Positions 20,617 to 31,529 of a stretch of 64,000 nt of DNA are shown here, piece after piece; position 1 is the stretch's first letter; each line of letters starts with the position of its first letter. This stretch comes from Portulaca oleracea (taxonomy: Eukaryota > Streptophyta > Magnoliopsida > Caryophyllales > Portulacaceae). The notes beneath the pieces are model-generated. The model saw only the letters and a list, made by a program, of their open reading frames with translations. It made no database searches and was not told where the DNA came from. A program made the position numbers and the translations under genes. The stretch is taken from positions 29,341,408 through 29,405,407 of the forward strand of contig CM055888.1 in assembly GCA_029582165.1 (NCBI GenBank), given 5' to 3'.

Positions 20617-22352
20617 ACAGCAGCCTAAAAAGCCTTTGAAGAAGTTAAGGAGAGGCTTACTTGCACCAACAGTTAGCACTACCGGCTTAATGAAATTTTT
20701 GAGGTAGAATGTGATGCTTCAAGAATTTACATAGGAGCAGTATTAACCCAGGAGGGAAACCAGTTGCCTATTTCAGTGAAAAGTTGAATGATGCAAAGAG
20801 GAAGTACAACACCTACGACAAAGAGTTTAATGCCATCATTAGAGCTCTTCAGCACTGGAGACACTACCTTATTGGAGTAGAGTTCATTCTACACAGTGAT
20901 CATGAAGCCTTGAAATTCATTCAAGGACAGCACAAGCTCAACACCAGGCATGCTACTTGGGTCGCGTTCATGCAGCAGTTTCACTTCATGATCCACCACA
21001 AATCAGGAGTGCTGAACAAAGGAGTAGATGCATTGAGTAGGAGGTATATGTTGCTTTATATACTTGATTCTAGAATTGTTGGTTTTGAGCATTTGAAAGC
21101 TTTGTATCAGGAGGATGAAGACTTTAAGCAGGTGTACCAGAAAGACCAGGAGAAAGCTCAGGGTCTGTATCACATAGACCAAGGTTATTTCTTCAAGGGA
21201 AACAGACTGTGTGTTCCAAAGAGTAGTTTCAGGGAGTTGTTGATCTCAGAAATTCATGGAGAGAGTCTAGCAGGTCACTTTGGAGTTGAGAAGACCTTGG
21301 TGATGTTAAAAGAGCATTACAGTTGGCCAAAGATGAGAAGAGATGTGGAGCATCTATTGAAGAGGTGCAACATTTGTCAGCTGGCTAAGTCACACAGCCT
21401 ACATCAAGGTTTATATACACCATTGCTAGTTCCCAGTAGCCCTTAGGAAGATGTCAATCTTGATTTTATTGTGGGTTTGCCAAGAACTCGAAGGAAAGGA
21501 TTCAATCATGGTGGTGGTTGATAGGTTTTCAAAGATGGCACATTTCATACCATGCCACACCACTTTTGATGCCACTAGAGTTGCTGAATTATTCTTCCAG
21601 GAGGTGGTAAGATTGCATGGAGCGCCAAAAACAATGGTGTCTGACAAGGATACTAAGTTTTTGATCCATTTTTGGGTTACATTATGGAAGAAATTGGGCA
21701 CCCAGCTCAAGTACAGCACCACTTGCGATCCACAGGTGATGGCGACGGAGGTTACGAATAGAACACTTGAAGTCCTATTGAGAGCAGATTCAAACACATA
21801 AACAGGATGGGACACACTTTTGCCCCATGCTGAGTTTGCTTACAACAAGGCACCATCCAAGGCCACGAGCTACTCTTCATTTCAAGTATTCTATGGTAAA
21901 AATCCAATTTCCCCTTTGGATTTAGGTCCACTAACTACTTCTGTCAAATTTAGTTTTGAAGCAGGTAAAAGAGCAGATCAAATTAGGGAGCTTCATCAAC
22001 AAGTGAAGGAGAAAATTGCCAAGTATACTGAGCAGGTGTCTACATCAGCCAACAAACTCAGGAAGAAAATCACTTTCAGCCAGGAGACTTAGTTTGGATC
22101 CATTTGAGGAAGCACAAGTTCCCCAGCAAAAGAAAGGGAAAGTTGCTACCAAGAGCAGATAGATCATTTGAAGTGCTTGAGAAGATTGGAGACAATGCCT
22201 ATAGGTTGGACCTATTTGAAGAGTATGGAGGTTCAGCAACATTCAATGTGGCAGATCTTCGACCATACTACCCAGCAGATGAAGACCTTCCAAGTTTGAG
22301 GATAAACTTTCCTCAACCTGGGGAGGATGATGGAGACCATCATGAAGAATAG
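20617..22352 (+). pseudogene. gypsy copy 3 RNase H-integrase
   Basis: RNase [27 protein letters not shown] and GVDALSRR (GAD has become GVD, but the DALSRR Asp is kept). Integrase: [32 protein letters not shown]. The frame breaks at TGG-to-TAG (about 21445), at several small indels between 21486 and 21800 not seen in near-identical copy 4, and at a one-base loss near 22078. The ORF restarts at 22104 and reads over the polypurine tract into LTR4, stopping at 22352. The 20660-20695 stretch is also scrambled relative to copy 4. Confidence 0.83.
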
Positions 22353-23569
22353 CAAGCATTTCCAGCAGAAACAGCAGGCTTCCCAATCTCATCAAGGACA
22401 GCAGGTCATTAAGAGTATCACTCAGCAGTCCAACTAACCAGCAGGAGGTTAACAACGTCATCAGCATCCACCAACCCACCAACAGCATCCATCCAAGCTT
22501 GTTACACACTTGTGAGGCACATTTTGGCACCTGCAGCCATCAAGCCCAGCAGCATTGGTCATTCAGACCAAATCCAGTTCCCAGCAACAACAGTCCAAGC
22601 AGCAGTCTTTCTCAATGTCATATCTGTTGATTGAGGAAGATTCAGCCAAGGTTCCGGAGTTTTTTGTTCTTTGTCATGCCATTTTCAAGTCCAAACCAAG
22701 TCCCAGCATGTTCGAGCATGGCAACAGCAAGTTTCAAGTGCCAATACAAACAATCCCAGAAGGGTGTTTGTTATCAGTTTCTGCAGAACCCCACTTCTAT
22801 GGCCAAGTCTTGTGCCTTCTTTCTATAGGGGTTATTTTGGTCCTTTCCAGCCTAATTCTATCTTGTTGAGATTACTTCCAGGATAGCAATTGCGCGGGAA
22901 TTACCTCAGTAACATTATTTTTACCCCCTTAGGCTGGAAAGCTTCTCGTTGGTCCATTTTGCAACTCTTTTGGCATTTGGTCCAATCAGAGCTTAGCTAG
23001 CATTTTCCTTTTATTTTCTCTTCAAATCGTACTCGAGATTATTAGGATGTAATCAATTGTACTTGTTTTAAAGCTTTGTAGATTAGATTAAATCAGGGAG
23101 ATTAAGCAGATTAGCTTATGTTAAGCAACTGCGAATCAAACTGTAGGCAGTCTTTATATTCTGAAGTTTTCAGCAATGCAAGGATATCAGTGTTTATTTC
23201 AATAGTATTATCGAGTGTCTTCGAACCTCTGAAAGTTTGTGAGTGTCCTACAACTCTCAGTCTTGGTTAAATCAGCTCCTGTCAGTGGATATTGGCAAGA
23301 ATCCAGCAAGTGTCAGTTGTGCTTGATCATCCATGCTTTGGTGTGTCTGTAGAGGCAAGAATGTGATAGTCCTTTGCCTTTGATTGCAGTTGTGGTGTGT
23401 CTGTATAACCTATAAGCAAGCCTATCCTTTATTTTCCTCATTGGGTTGTCTTCTATTCCAGCCAATTGTTTTCAATTTGCTATTGTTATTACAGTCATTC
23501 CGGTCTGTATGTGAGTTGTATGATGCATTTTAGTTCAGTACTCTTATCTTTGTGAGCTAGCATTCATCA
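22328..23569 (+). repeat. gypsy LTR4
   Basis: 1242 bp, TGATGGAG...CATTCATCA, preceded by GGGGAGGA (22320-22327) and followed by TAGTATCAGAAC (23573-23584), a mutated tRNA-Met site. It is almost identical to LTR5, including a shared ~35-bp deletion early in U3 that closes the LTR reading frame. Confidence 0.9.
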
Positions 23570-23625
23570 TCTTAGTATCAGAACATTGTGTTCCATCTTG
23601 GAGTTTGTTGTTTGTATAGTTTGAA

Positions 23626-24870
23626 ATGGCCGAAACTAGCAAAACACCAAAGGAAGTCTTAGAACATACCTTAAGAGAAAAAGAAGAAGTAGAGCAGAAA
23701 ATGAAATTCTTGAGTAAGCAATTGTAGTATTATATGAGATTGCATAGAAATGAGTTAAATAGGGAGACTGATGAAGGAGAAGGTGAGAATCCTTTTAGTA
23801 GGTCAGGGAGAGGACAGGGTGAGCACTTGGAATGAGATGAGGCAGAAATTGAAAGAGAAGTTCCTTCCAGATAATTATATTAAGGAAAACTACTTCAAGC
23901 TATAACATTTAGTGCAGGGAAACAAATCTGTGGAAGACTATACTAAGGAGTTTGAGCACTTGCTTTGGAAGTTAATATGCAAGAGAATGAAGTGCAAACT
24001 TATATCAGATATCTTGCAGGTCTAAATGAAGGTATCAAGAATGTTGTTGAGCTGCAGGTTTATGATTCACTTGATGAGTTAAGCTCTTTAGCTCATAAAG
24101 TGGAACAACTGAAGAAGGCTAGAGTAAAAGAGTATAGCAGCAGATATCCAACAAAACCTTATGCCCCAGTTAAGCCAAATCCTTACAAGCCTTACAATTC
24201 CCCACAAAGATCCTATCCACCCCCACCCCTAGCCAGACATCCAATCCCAAGACCCCCACAAAATTAGCTACAAAATCCTCCACAAAGAACCCCAGCCCCT
24301 ATGAGCAGAACCTACCCGGAGAGAAGGTGTTTCAAGTGTCAAGGGCTAGGGCACATTGCCTCAGAATGTCCAAACAAGAGAATGGTTACTCTTGCTGAGT
24401 ACCAAGCAACTTTTTTTATTGATCCTGAACATGTGCAGGGAGAAGAACAGGATTATGAAGAGCCTGAACATGATCCACTTTATGATAATGATGCTATAGA
24501 ATAAGGTCCAGATGAGGGAGAAATGCTTGTGATCAGGAGACTTCTGAGTAGCTCAACAGTAGAAGAAGCAGAAGAGCAGAGGGAGAATATCTTTCATACA
24601 TGGTGTACCATTGGAGGGAAGGTATGCTCTATGATTATAGACAGTGGGAGCTGCAACAATGCAGCCTTCAGCACCATGGTGAAGAAGCTAAGCCTGGCAA
24701 CCAAGCCCCACCTAGCTCCATAGACCATTCAGTGGTTCAGCTCAGGGAAAGGTATCCAAATCTCTACTAGATGCCTTGTTAGTTTTTCAATTGGGCAGTC
24801 ATACAAAGATGAGGTCTGGTGTGATGTTTTACCAATGGATGCATGTCATTTGCTTTTGGGTCGACCTTAG
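23626..24870 (+). pseudogene. gypsy copy 4 gag-protease
   Basis: Gag ATG at 23626 (MAETSKTPKEVLEHT). TAG replaces CAG at about 23725. A deletion of about 280 bp at 23813-23820 (joining CAGGGAGAGG to ACAGGGTGAGC) removes most of the gag N-terminal domain. It continues with the Pro-rich linker, zinc knuckle CFKCQGLGHIASEC (24327-24368), the shared TAA at 24502-24504, and protease IDSGSCNNAAF near 24640 with stops near 24721 and 24868. All of these lesions recur in copy 5. Confidence 0.85.
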
Positions 24871-25750
24871 TTGTATGATAGATCAGTGAGTCATTGTGGT
24901 AGAGCCAATACATATACCTTTATCATGAACCACAGAAAGATGATTCTTACCCCCATGAAACCCTCACAGTTAGCCAAGAAATCCAAGAACCTGTGTCTTG
25001 AACCTAGTCTTGATGTGTTGCTTTTATCTGATCATCATGAGTTTAGCACACAAAGAGACTTAATCCTTCTAGACCTTGAAGAAACCCCAGCCCCACAAAA
25101 TAACCACTCCTTATTCCTTCCCTTACTTCACCAGTTTCAGCATGTGTTTTCTGATGAAATGCCACCTGGTTTGCCAACAAAAAGGGATATCCAACACAAA
25201 ATTGACCTAGTGCCTGTATCAGTGTTGCCTAATAAGCCAGCTTATAGAATGACACCAGCAGATACCAATGAGATACAGAGGCAGGTGGATGAGTTGTTGG
25301 AAAAGGGAATGATTAGGGAAAGTCTGAGTCCATGTGCAGTACCAGCCTTGTTAGTGCCAAAAAAAGATGGAAGTCAGAGGATGTGCATAAATTGCAGGGC
25401 TATTAACAAGATCACAATCAAGTATAGTCTGAGCAAGAGCATGTCAAGCATTTGCAGGAGGTTTTAGAAATTCTGAGCAAGGAGCAGTTGTTTGGAAATC
25501 TCAAGAAGTGTCACTTCTTTACATCCCAAGTGAACTTCTTGGGGTACATTGTCACAGCAGCAGGTATCCAAGTTGATGAGGAGAAAATCAAGGCAATTAG
25601 GGAGTGGCCTGTGCCCACTTCTATTCAGCAAGTCAGGAGCTTCCATGGCTTGGCTTCATTTTACAGAAGATTTGTCAAAAATTTCAGCACCATTTTAGCC
25701 CTAATGACTGAAGTGGTGAAAGGGAAGTCCTTTATTTGGACAACAACAGC
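24871..25750 (+). pseudogene. gypsy copy 4 protease tail-reverse transcriptase (catalytic core deleted)
   Basis: An open frame of 198 codons (24871-25467) covers the protease-RT linker and RT fingers ([29 protein letters not shown]). At about 25428 the sequence jumps from the fingers to SEQEHVKHL: 283 bp present in copy 3 (19689-19971) are missing, taking out [19 protein letters not shown] and YFDD. The length is not a multiple of three, so the downstream thumb (25452-25750, [11 protein letters not shown]) is in another frame. No RT activity is possible. Confidence 0.87.
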
Positions 25751-26072
25751 TAGGGGTGTGCATTATTCGGTTTTGAACCGAATAAACCAAGAACCGAACT
25801 AGTTCGAACCGATTCAAACTGGACCGATTTTTATTCGGTTTGGTTTTCGGTTTGCACTTTAGCCCTTATTCGGTTTTCGGTTTATTCGGTTTAACTCCTT
25901 CTGATGAAAGTCCCGTATGAATGTATGCATTATTCGGTTTTGAACCGGATAAACCGAGAATCGAAACCCATAGAATGGGTTTATTCGGTTCGGTTTTCGG
26001 TTTGGAATTTACCCCTTAACCGTTTTTCGGTTTATTCGGCCCGGTTCGGTTTTGAACCAATGAACAGCCCTA
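25751..26072 (+). mobile_element. hAT-type MITE, copy in gypsy body 4
   Basis: 322 bp at exactly the same site and with the same flanks as in body 3. It differs from the body 3 copy by a handful of substitutions (for example around 25965-25990) and agrees there with the body 5 copy. Confidence 0.88.
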
Positions 26073-27819
26073 ACAGCAGCCTAAAAAGCCTTTGAAGAAG
26101 TTAAGGAGAGGCTTACTTCAGCCCCAGTTGTAGCACTACCCAACTTCAGCGAAATTTTTGAGGTAGAATGTGATGCTTCAGGAATTTACATAGGAGCGGT
26201 ATTAACCCAGGAGGGAAACCAGTTGCCTATTTCAGTGAAAAGTTGAATGATGCAAAGAGGAAGTACAACACCTACGACAAAGAGTTTAATGTCATCATTA
26301 GAGCTCTTCAGCACTGGAGACACTACCTTATTGGAGTAGAGTTCATTCTACACAGTGATCATGAAGCCTTGAAATTCATTCAAGGACAGCACAAGTTCAA
26401 CACCAGGCATGCTACTTGGGTCGAGTTCTTGCAGCTATTTCACTTCATGATCCACCACAAATCAGGAGTGCTGAACAAAGGAGTAGATGCATTGAGTAGG
26501 AGGTATATGTTGCTTTATATACTTGATTCTAGAATTGTTGGTTTTGAGCATTTGAAAGCTTTGTATCAGGAGGATGAAGACTTTAAGCAGGTGTACCAGA
26601 AAGACCAGGAGAAAGCTCAGGGTCTATATCACATAGACCAAGGTTATTTCTTCAAGGGAAACAGACTGTGTGTTCCAAAGAGTAGTTTCAGGGAGTTGTT
26701 GATCTCAGAAATTCATGGAGAGAGTCTAGCAGGTCACTTTGGAGTTGAGAAGACCTTGGTGATGTTAAAAGAGCATTACAGTTGGCCAAAGATGAGAAGA
26801 GATGTGGAGCATCTATTGAAGAGGTGCAACATTTGTCAGCTGGCTAAGTCACACAGCCTACATCAAGGTTTATATACACCATTGCTAGTTCCCAGTAGCC
26901 CTTAGGAAGATGTCAATCTTGATTTTATTGTGGGTTTGCCAAGAACTCAGAAAGGAAAGGATTCAATCATGGTGGTGGTTGATAGGTTTTCAAAGATGGC
27001 ACATTTCATACCATGCCACACCACTTTTGATGCCACTAGAGTTGCTGAATTATTCTTCCAGGAGGTGGTAAGATTGCATGGAGCGCCAAAAACAATGGTG
27101 TCTGACAAGGATACTAAGTTTTTGATCCATTTTTGGGTTACATTATGGAAGAAATTGGGCACCCAGCTCAAGTACAGCACCACTTGCGATCCACAAACTG
27201 ATGGGCAGATAGAGGTTACGAATAGAACACTTGAAGTCCTATTGAGAGCACTGATTCAAACACATAAAACAGGATGGGACACACTTTTGCCCCATGCTGA
27301 GTTTGCTTACAACAAGGCACCATCCAAGGCCACGAGCTACTCTTCATTTCAAGTATTCTATGGTAAAAATCCAATTTCCCCTTTGGATTTAGGTCCACTA
27401 ACTACTTCTGTCAAATTTAGTTTTGAAGCAGGTAAAAGAGCAGATCAAATTAGGGAGCTTCATCAACAAGTGAAGGAGAAAATTGCCAAGTATACTGAGC
27501 AGGTGTCTACATCAGCCAACAAACTCAGGAAGAAAATCACTTTCAGCCAGGAGACTTAGTTTGGATCCATTTGAGGAAGCACAAGTTCCCCAGCAAAAGA
27601 AAGGGAAAGTTGCTACCAAGAGCAGATAGATCATTTGAAGTGCTTGAGAAGATTGGAGACAATGCCTATAGGTTGGACCTATTTGAAGAGTATGGAGGTT
27701 CAGCAACATTCAATGTGGCAGATCTTCGACCATACTACCCAGCAGATGAAGACCTTCCAAGTTTGAGGATAAACTTTCCTCAACCTGGGGAGGATGATGG
27801 AGACCATCATGAAGAATAG
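26073..27819 (+). pseudogene. gypsy copy 4 RNase H-integrase
   Basis: RNase H frame from 26243 ([32 protein letters not shown]) continuing into the integrase zinc-finger region to TGG-to-TAG (about 26904). A 209-codon integrase core (26930-27559) holds the second D (MVSDKDTKF) and E (IEVTNRTL); the first D block (LDFIVG) lies just upstream. A one-base loss near 27545 breaks the frame before the C-terminal domain, which reopens at 27571 and runs into LTR5. It is cleaner than copy 3 over the same interval. Confidence 0.85.
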
Positions 27820-29036
27820 CAAGCATTTCCAGCAGAAACAGCAGGCTTCCCAATCTCATCAAGGACAGCAGGTCATTAAGAGTATCACTCAGCAGTCCAA
27901 CTAACCAGCAGGAGGTTAACAACGTCATCAGCATCCACCAACCCACCAACAGCATCCATCCAAGCTTGTTACACACTTGTGAGGCACATTTTGGCACCTG
28001 CAGCCATCAAGCCCAGCAGCATTAGTCATTCAGACCAAATCCAGTTCCCAGCAACAACAGTCCAAGCAGCAGTCTTTCTCAATGTCATATCTGTTGATTG
28101 AGGAAGATTCAGCCAAGGTTCCGGAGTTTTTTGTTCTTTGTCATGCCATTTTCAAGTCCAAACCAAGTCCCAGCATGTTCGAGCATGGCAACAGCAAGTT
28201 TCAAGTGCCAATACAAACAATCCCAGAAGGGTGTTTGTTATCAGTTTCTGCAGAACCCCACTTCTATGGCCAAGTCTTGTGCCTTCTTTCTATAGGGGTT
28301 ATTTTGGTCCTTTCCAGCCTAATTCTATCTTGTTGAGATTACTTCCAGGATAGCAATTGCGCGGGAATTACCTCAGTAACATTATTTTTACCCCCTTAGG
28401 CTGGAAAGCTTCTCGTTGGTCCATTTTGCAACTCTTTTGGCATTTGGTCCAATCAGAGCTTAGCTAGCATTTTCCTTTTATTTTCTCTTCAAATCGTACT
28501 CGAGATTATTAGGATGTAATCAATTGTACTTGTTTTAAAGCTTTGTAGATTAGATTAAATCAGGGAGATTAAGCAGATTAGCTTATGTTAAGCAACTGCG
28601 AATCAAACTGTAGGCAGTCTTTATATTCTGAAGTTTTCAGCAATGCAAGGATATCAGTGTTTATTTCAATAGTATTATCGAGTGTCTTCGAACCTCTGAA
28701 AGTTTGTGAGTGTCCTACAACTCTCAGTCTTGGTTAAATCAGCTCCTGTCAGTGGATATTGGCAAGAATCCAGCAAGTGTCAGTTGTGCTTGATCATCCA
28801 TGCTTTGGTGTGTCTGTAGAGGCAAGAATGTGATAGTCCTTTGCCCTTGATTGCAGTTGTGGTGTGTCTGTATAACCTATAAGCAAGCCTATCCTTTATT
28901 TTCCTCATTGGGTTGTCTTCTATTCCAGCCAATTGTTTTCAATTTGCTATTGTTATTACAGTCATTCCGGTCTGTATGTGAGTTGTATGATGCATTTTAG
29001 TTCAGTACTCTTATCTTTGTGAGCTAGCATTCATCA
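27795..29036 (+). repeat. gypsy LTR5
   Basis: 1242 bp, preceded by GGGGAGGA (27787-27794) and followed by TAGTATCAGAAC at 29040-29051. It differs from LTR4 by only a few bases by eye, marking a recent duplication. Confidence 0.9.
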
Positions 29037-29092
29037 TCTTAGTATCAGAACATTGTGTTCCATCTTGGAGTTTGTTGTTTGTATAGTTTGAA

Positions 29093-30336
29093 ATGGCCGA
29101 AACTAGCAAAACACCAAAGGAAGTCTTAGAACATACCTTAAGAGAAAAAGAAGAAGTAGAGCAGAAAATGAAATTCTTGAGTAAGCAATTGTAGTATTAT
29201 ATGAGATTGCATAGAAATGAGTTAAATAGGGAGACTGATGAAGGAGAAGGTGAGAATCCTTTTAGTAGGTCAGGGAGAGGACAGGGTGAGCACTTGGAAT
29301 GAGATGAGGCAGAAATTGAAAGAGAAGTTCCTTCCAGATAATTATATTAAGGAAAACTACTTCAAGCTATAACATTTAGTGCAGGGAAACAAATCTGTGG
29401 AAGACTATACTAAGGAGTTTGAGCACTTGCTTTGGAAGTTAATATGCAAGAGAATGAAGTGCAAACTTATATCAGATATCTTGCAGGTCTAAATGAAGGT
29501 ATCAAGAATGTTGTTGAGCTGCAGGTTTATGATTCACTTGATGAGTTAAGCTCTTTAGCTCATAAAGTAAAACAACTGAAGAAGGCTAGAGTAAAAGAGT
29601 ATAGCAGCAGATATCCAACAAAACCTTATGCCCCAGCTAAGCCAAATCCTTACAAGCCTTACAATTCCCCACAAAGATCCTATCCACCCCCACCCCTAGC
29701 CAGACATCCAACCCAAGACCCCCACAAAATTAGCTACAAAATCCTCCACAAAGAACCCCAGCCCCTATGAGCAGAACCTACCCGGAGAGAAGGTGTTTCA
29801 AGTGTCAAGGGCTAGGGCACATTGCCTCAGAATGTCCAAACAAGAGAATGGTTACTCTTGCTGAGTACCAAGCAACTTTTTTTATTGATCCTGAACATGT
29901 GCAGGGAGAAGAACAGGATTATGAAGAGCCTGAACATGATCCACTTTATGATAATGATGCTATAGAATAAGGTCCAGATGAGGGAGAAATGCTTGTGATC
30001 AGGAGACTTCTGAGTAGCTCAACAGTAGAAGAAGCAGAAGAACAGAGGGAGAATATCTTTCATACATGGTGTACCATTGGAGGGAAGGTATGCTCTATGA
30101 TTATAGACAGTGGGAGCTGCAACAATGCAGCCTTCAGCACCATGGTGAAGAAGCTAAGCCTGGCAACCAAGCCCCACCTAGCTCCATAGACCATTCAGTG
30201 GTTCAGCTCAGGGAAAGGTATCCAAATCTCTACTAGATGCCTTGTTAGTTTTTCAATTGGGCAGTCATACAAAGATGAGGTCTGGTGTGATGTTTTACCA
30301 ATGGATGCATGTCATTTGCTTTTGGGTCGACCTTAG
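29093..30336 (+). pseudogene. gypsy copy 5 gag-protease
   Basis: A near-duplicate of copy 4 with the same start (MAETSKTPKEVLEHT), the same TAG in early gag, the same ~280-bp gag deletion and the same TAA at 29968-29970. One base is missing near 29709, which shifts the end of the Pro-rich linker. The zinc knuckle CFKCQGLGHIASEC and protease IDSGSCNNAAF are present, with the same stops after them. Confidence 0.85.
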
Positions 30337-31207
30337 TTGTATGATAGATCAGTGAGTCATTGTGGTGGAGCCAATACATATACCTTTATCATGAACCACA
30401 GAAAGATGATTCTTACCCCCATGAAACCCTCACAGTTAGCCAAGAAATCCAAGAACCTGTGTCTTGAACCTAGTCTTGATGTGTTGCTTTTATCTGATCA
30501 TCATGAGTTTAGCACACAAAGAGACATAATCCTTCTAGACCTTGAAGAAACTGACCCCACAAAATAACCACTCCTTATTCCTTCCCTTACTTCACGGTTT
30601 GCATGATGTGTTTTCGATGAAATGCCACCGTTTGCCAACAAAAGGGATATCCAACACAAAATTGACCTAGTGCTCAGATCGGTGTTGCCTAATAAGCCGA
30701 CTTATAGAATGACACAGCAGATACCAATGAGATACTGAGGCGGTGGATGAGTTGTTGGAAAAGGAATGATTAGGGAAAGTCTGAGTCCATGTGCAGTACC
30801 AGCCTTGTTAGTGCCAAAAAAAGATGGAAGTCAGAGGATGTGCATAAATTGCAGGGCTATTAACAAGATCACAATCAAGTATAGTCTGAGCAAGAGCATG
30901 TCAAGCATTTGCAGGAGGTTTTAGAAATTCTGAGCAAGGAGCAGTTGTTTGGAAATCTCAAGAAGTGTCACTTCTTTACATCCCAAGTGAACTTCTTGGG
31001 GTACATTGTCACAGCAGCAGGTATCCAAGTTGATGAGGAGAAAATCAAGGCAATTAGGGAGTGGCCTGTGCCCACTTCTATTCAGCAAGTCAGGAGCTTC
31101 CATGGCTTGGCTTCATTTTACAGAAGATTTGTCAAAAATTTCAGCACCATTTTAGCCCTAATGACTGAAGTGGTGAAAGGGAAGTCCTTTATTTGGACAA
31201 CAACAGC
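30337..31207 (+). pseudogene. gypsy copy 5 protease tail-reverse transcriptase (catalytic core deleted)
   Basis: Carries the same 283-bp RT core deletion as copy 4 (join at about 30885). In addition, 30545-30775 differs from copy 4 by roughly ten one- to three-base indels, although sequence on both sides is nearly identical. The 76-codon frame from 30337 stops there. The thumb region (30909-31207, [11 protein letters not shown]) is unaffected. Confidence 0.85.
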
Positions 31208-31529
31208 TAGGGGTGTGCATTATTCGGTTTTGAACCGAATAAACCAAGAACCGAACTAGTTCGAACCGATTCAAACTGGACCGATTTTTATTCGGTTTGG
31301 TTTTCGGTTTGCACTTTAGCCCTTATTCGGTTTTCGGTTTATTCGGTTTAACTCCTTCTGATGAAAGTCCCGTATGAATGTATGCATTATTCGGTTTTGA
31401 ACCGGATAAACCGAGAATCGAAACCCATAGAATGGGTTTATTCGGTTCGGTTTTCGGTTTGGAATTTACCCCTTAACCGTTTTTCGGTTTATTCGGCCCG
31501 GTTCGGTTTTGAACCAATGAACAGCCCTA
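31208..31529 (+). mobile_element. hAT-type MITE, copy in gypsy body 5
   Basis: 322 bp, essentially identical to the body 4 copy and at the same site with the same flanks. Confidence 0.88.
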
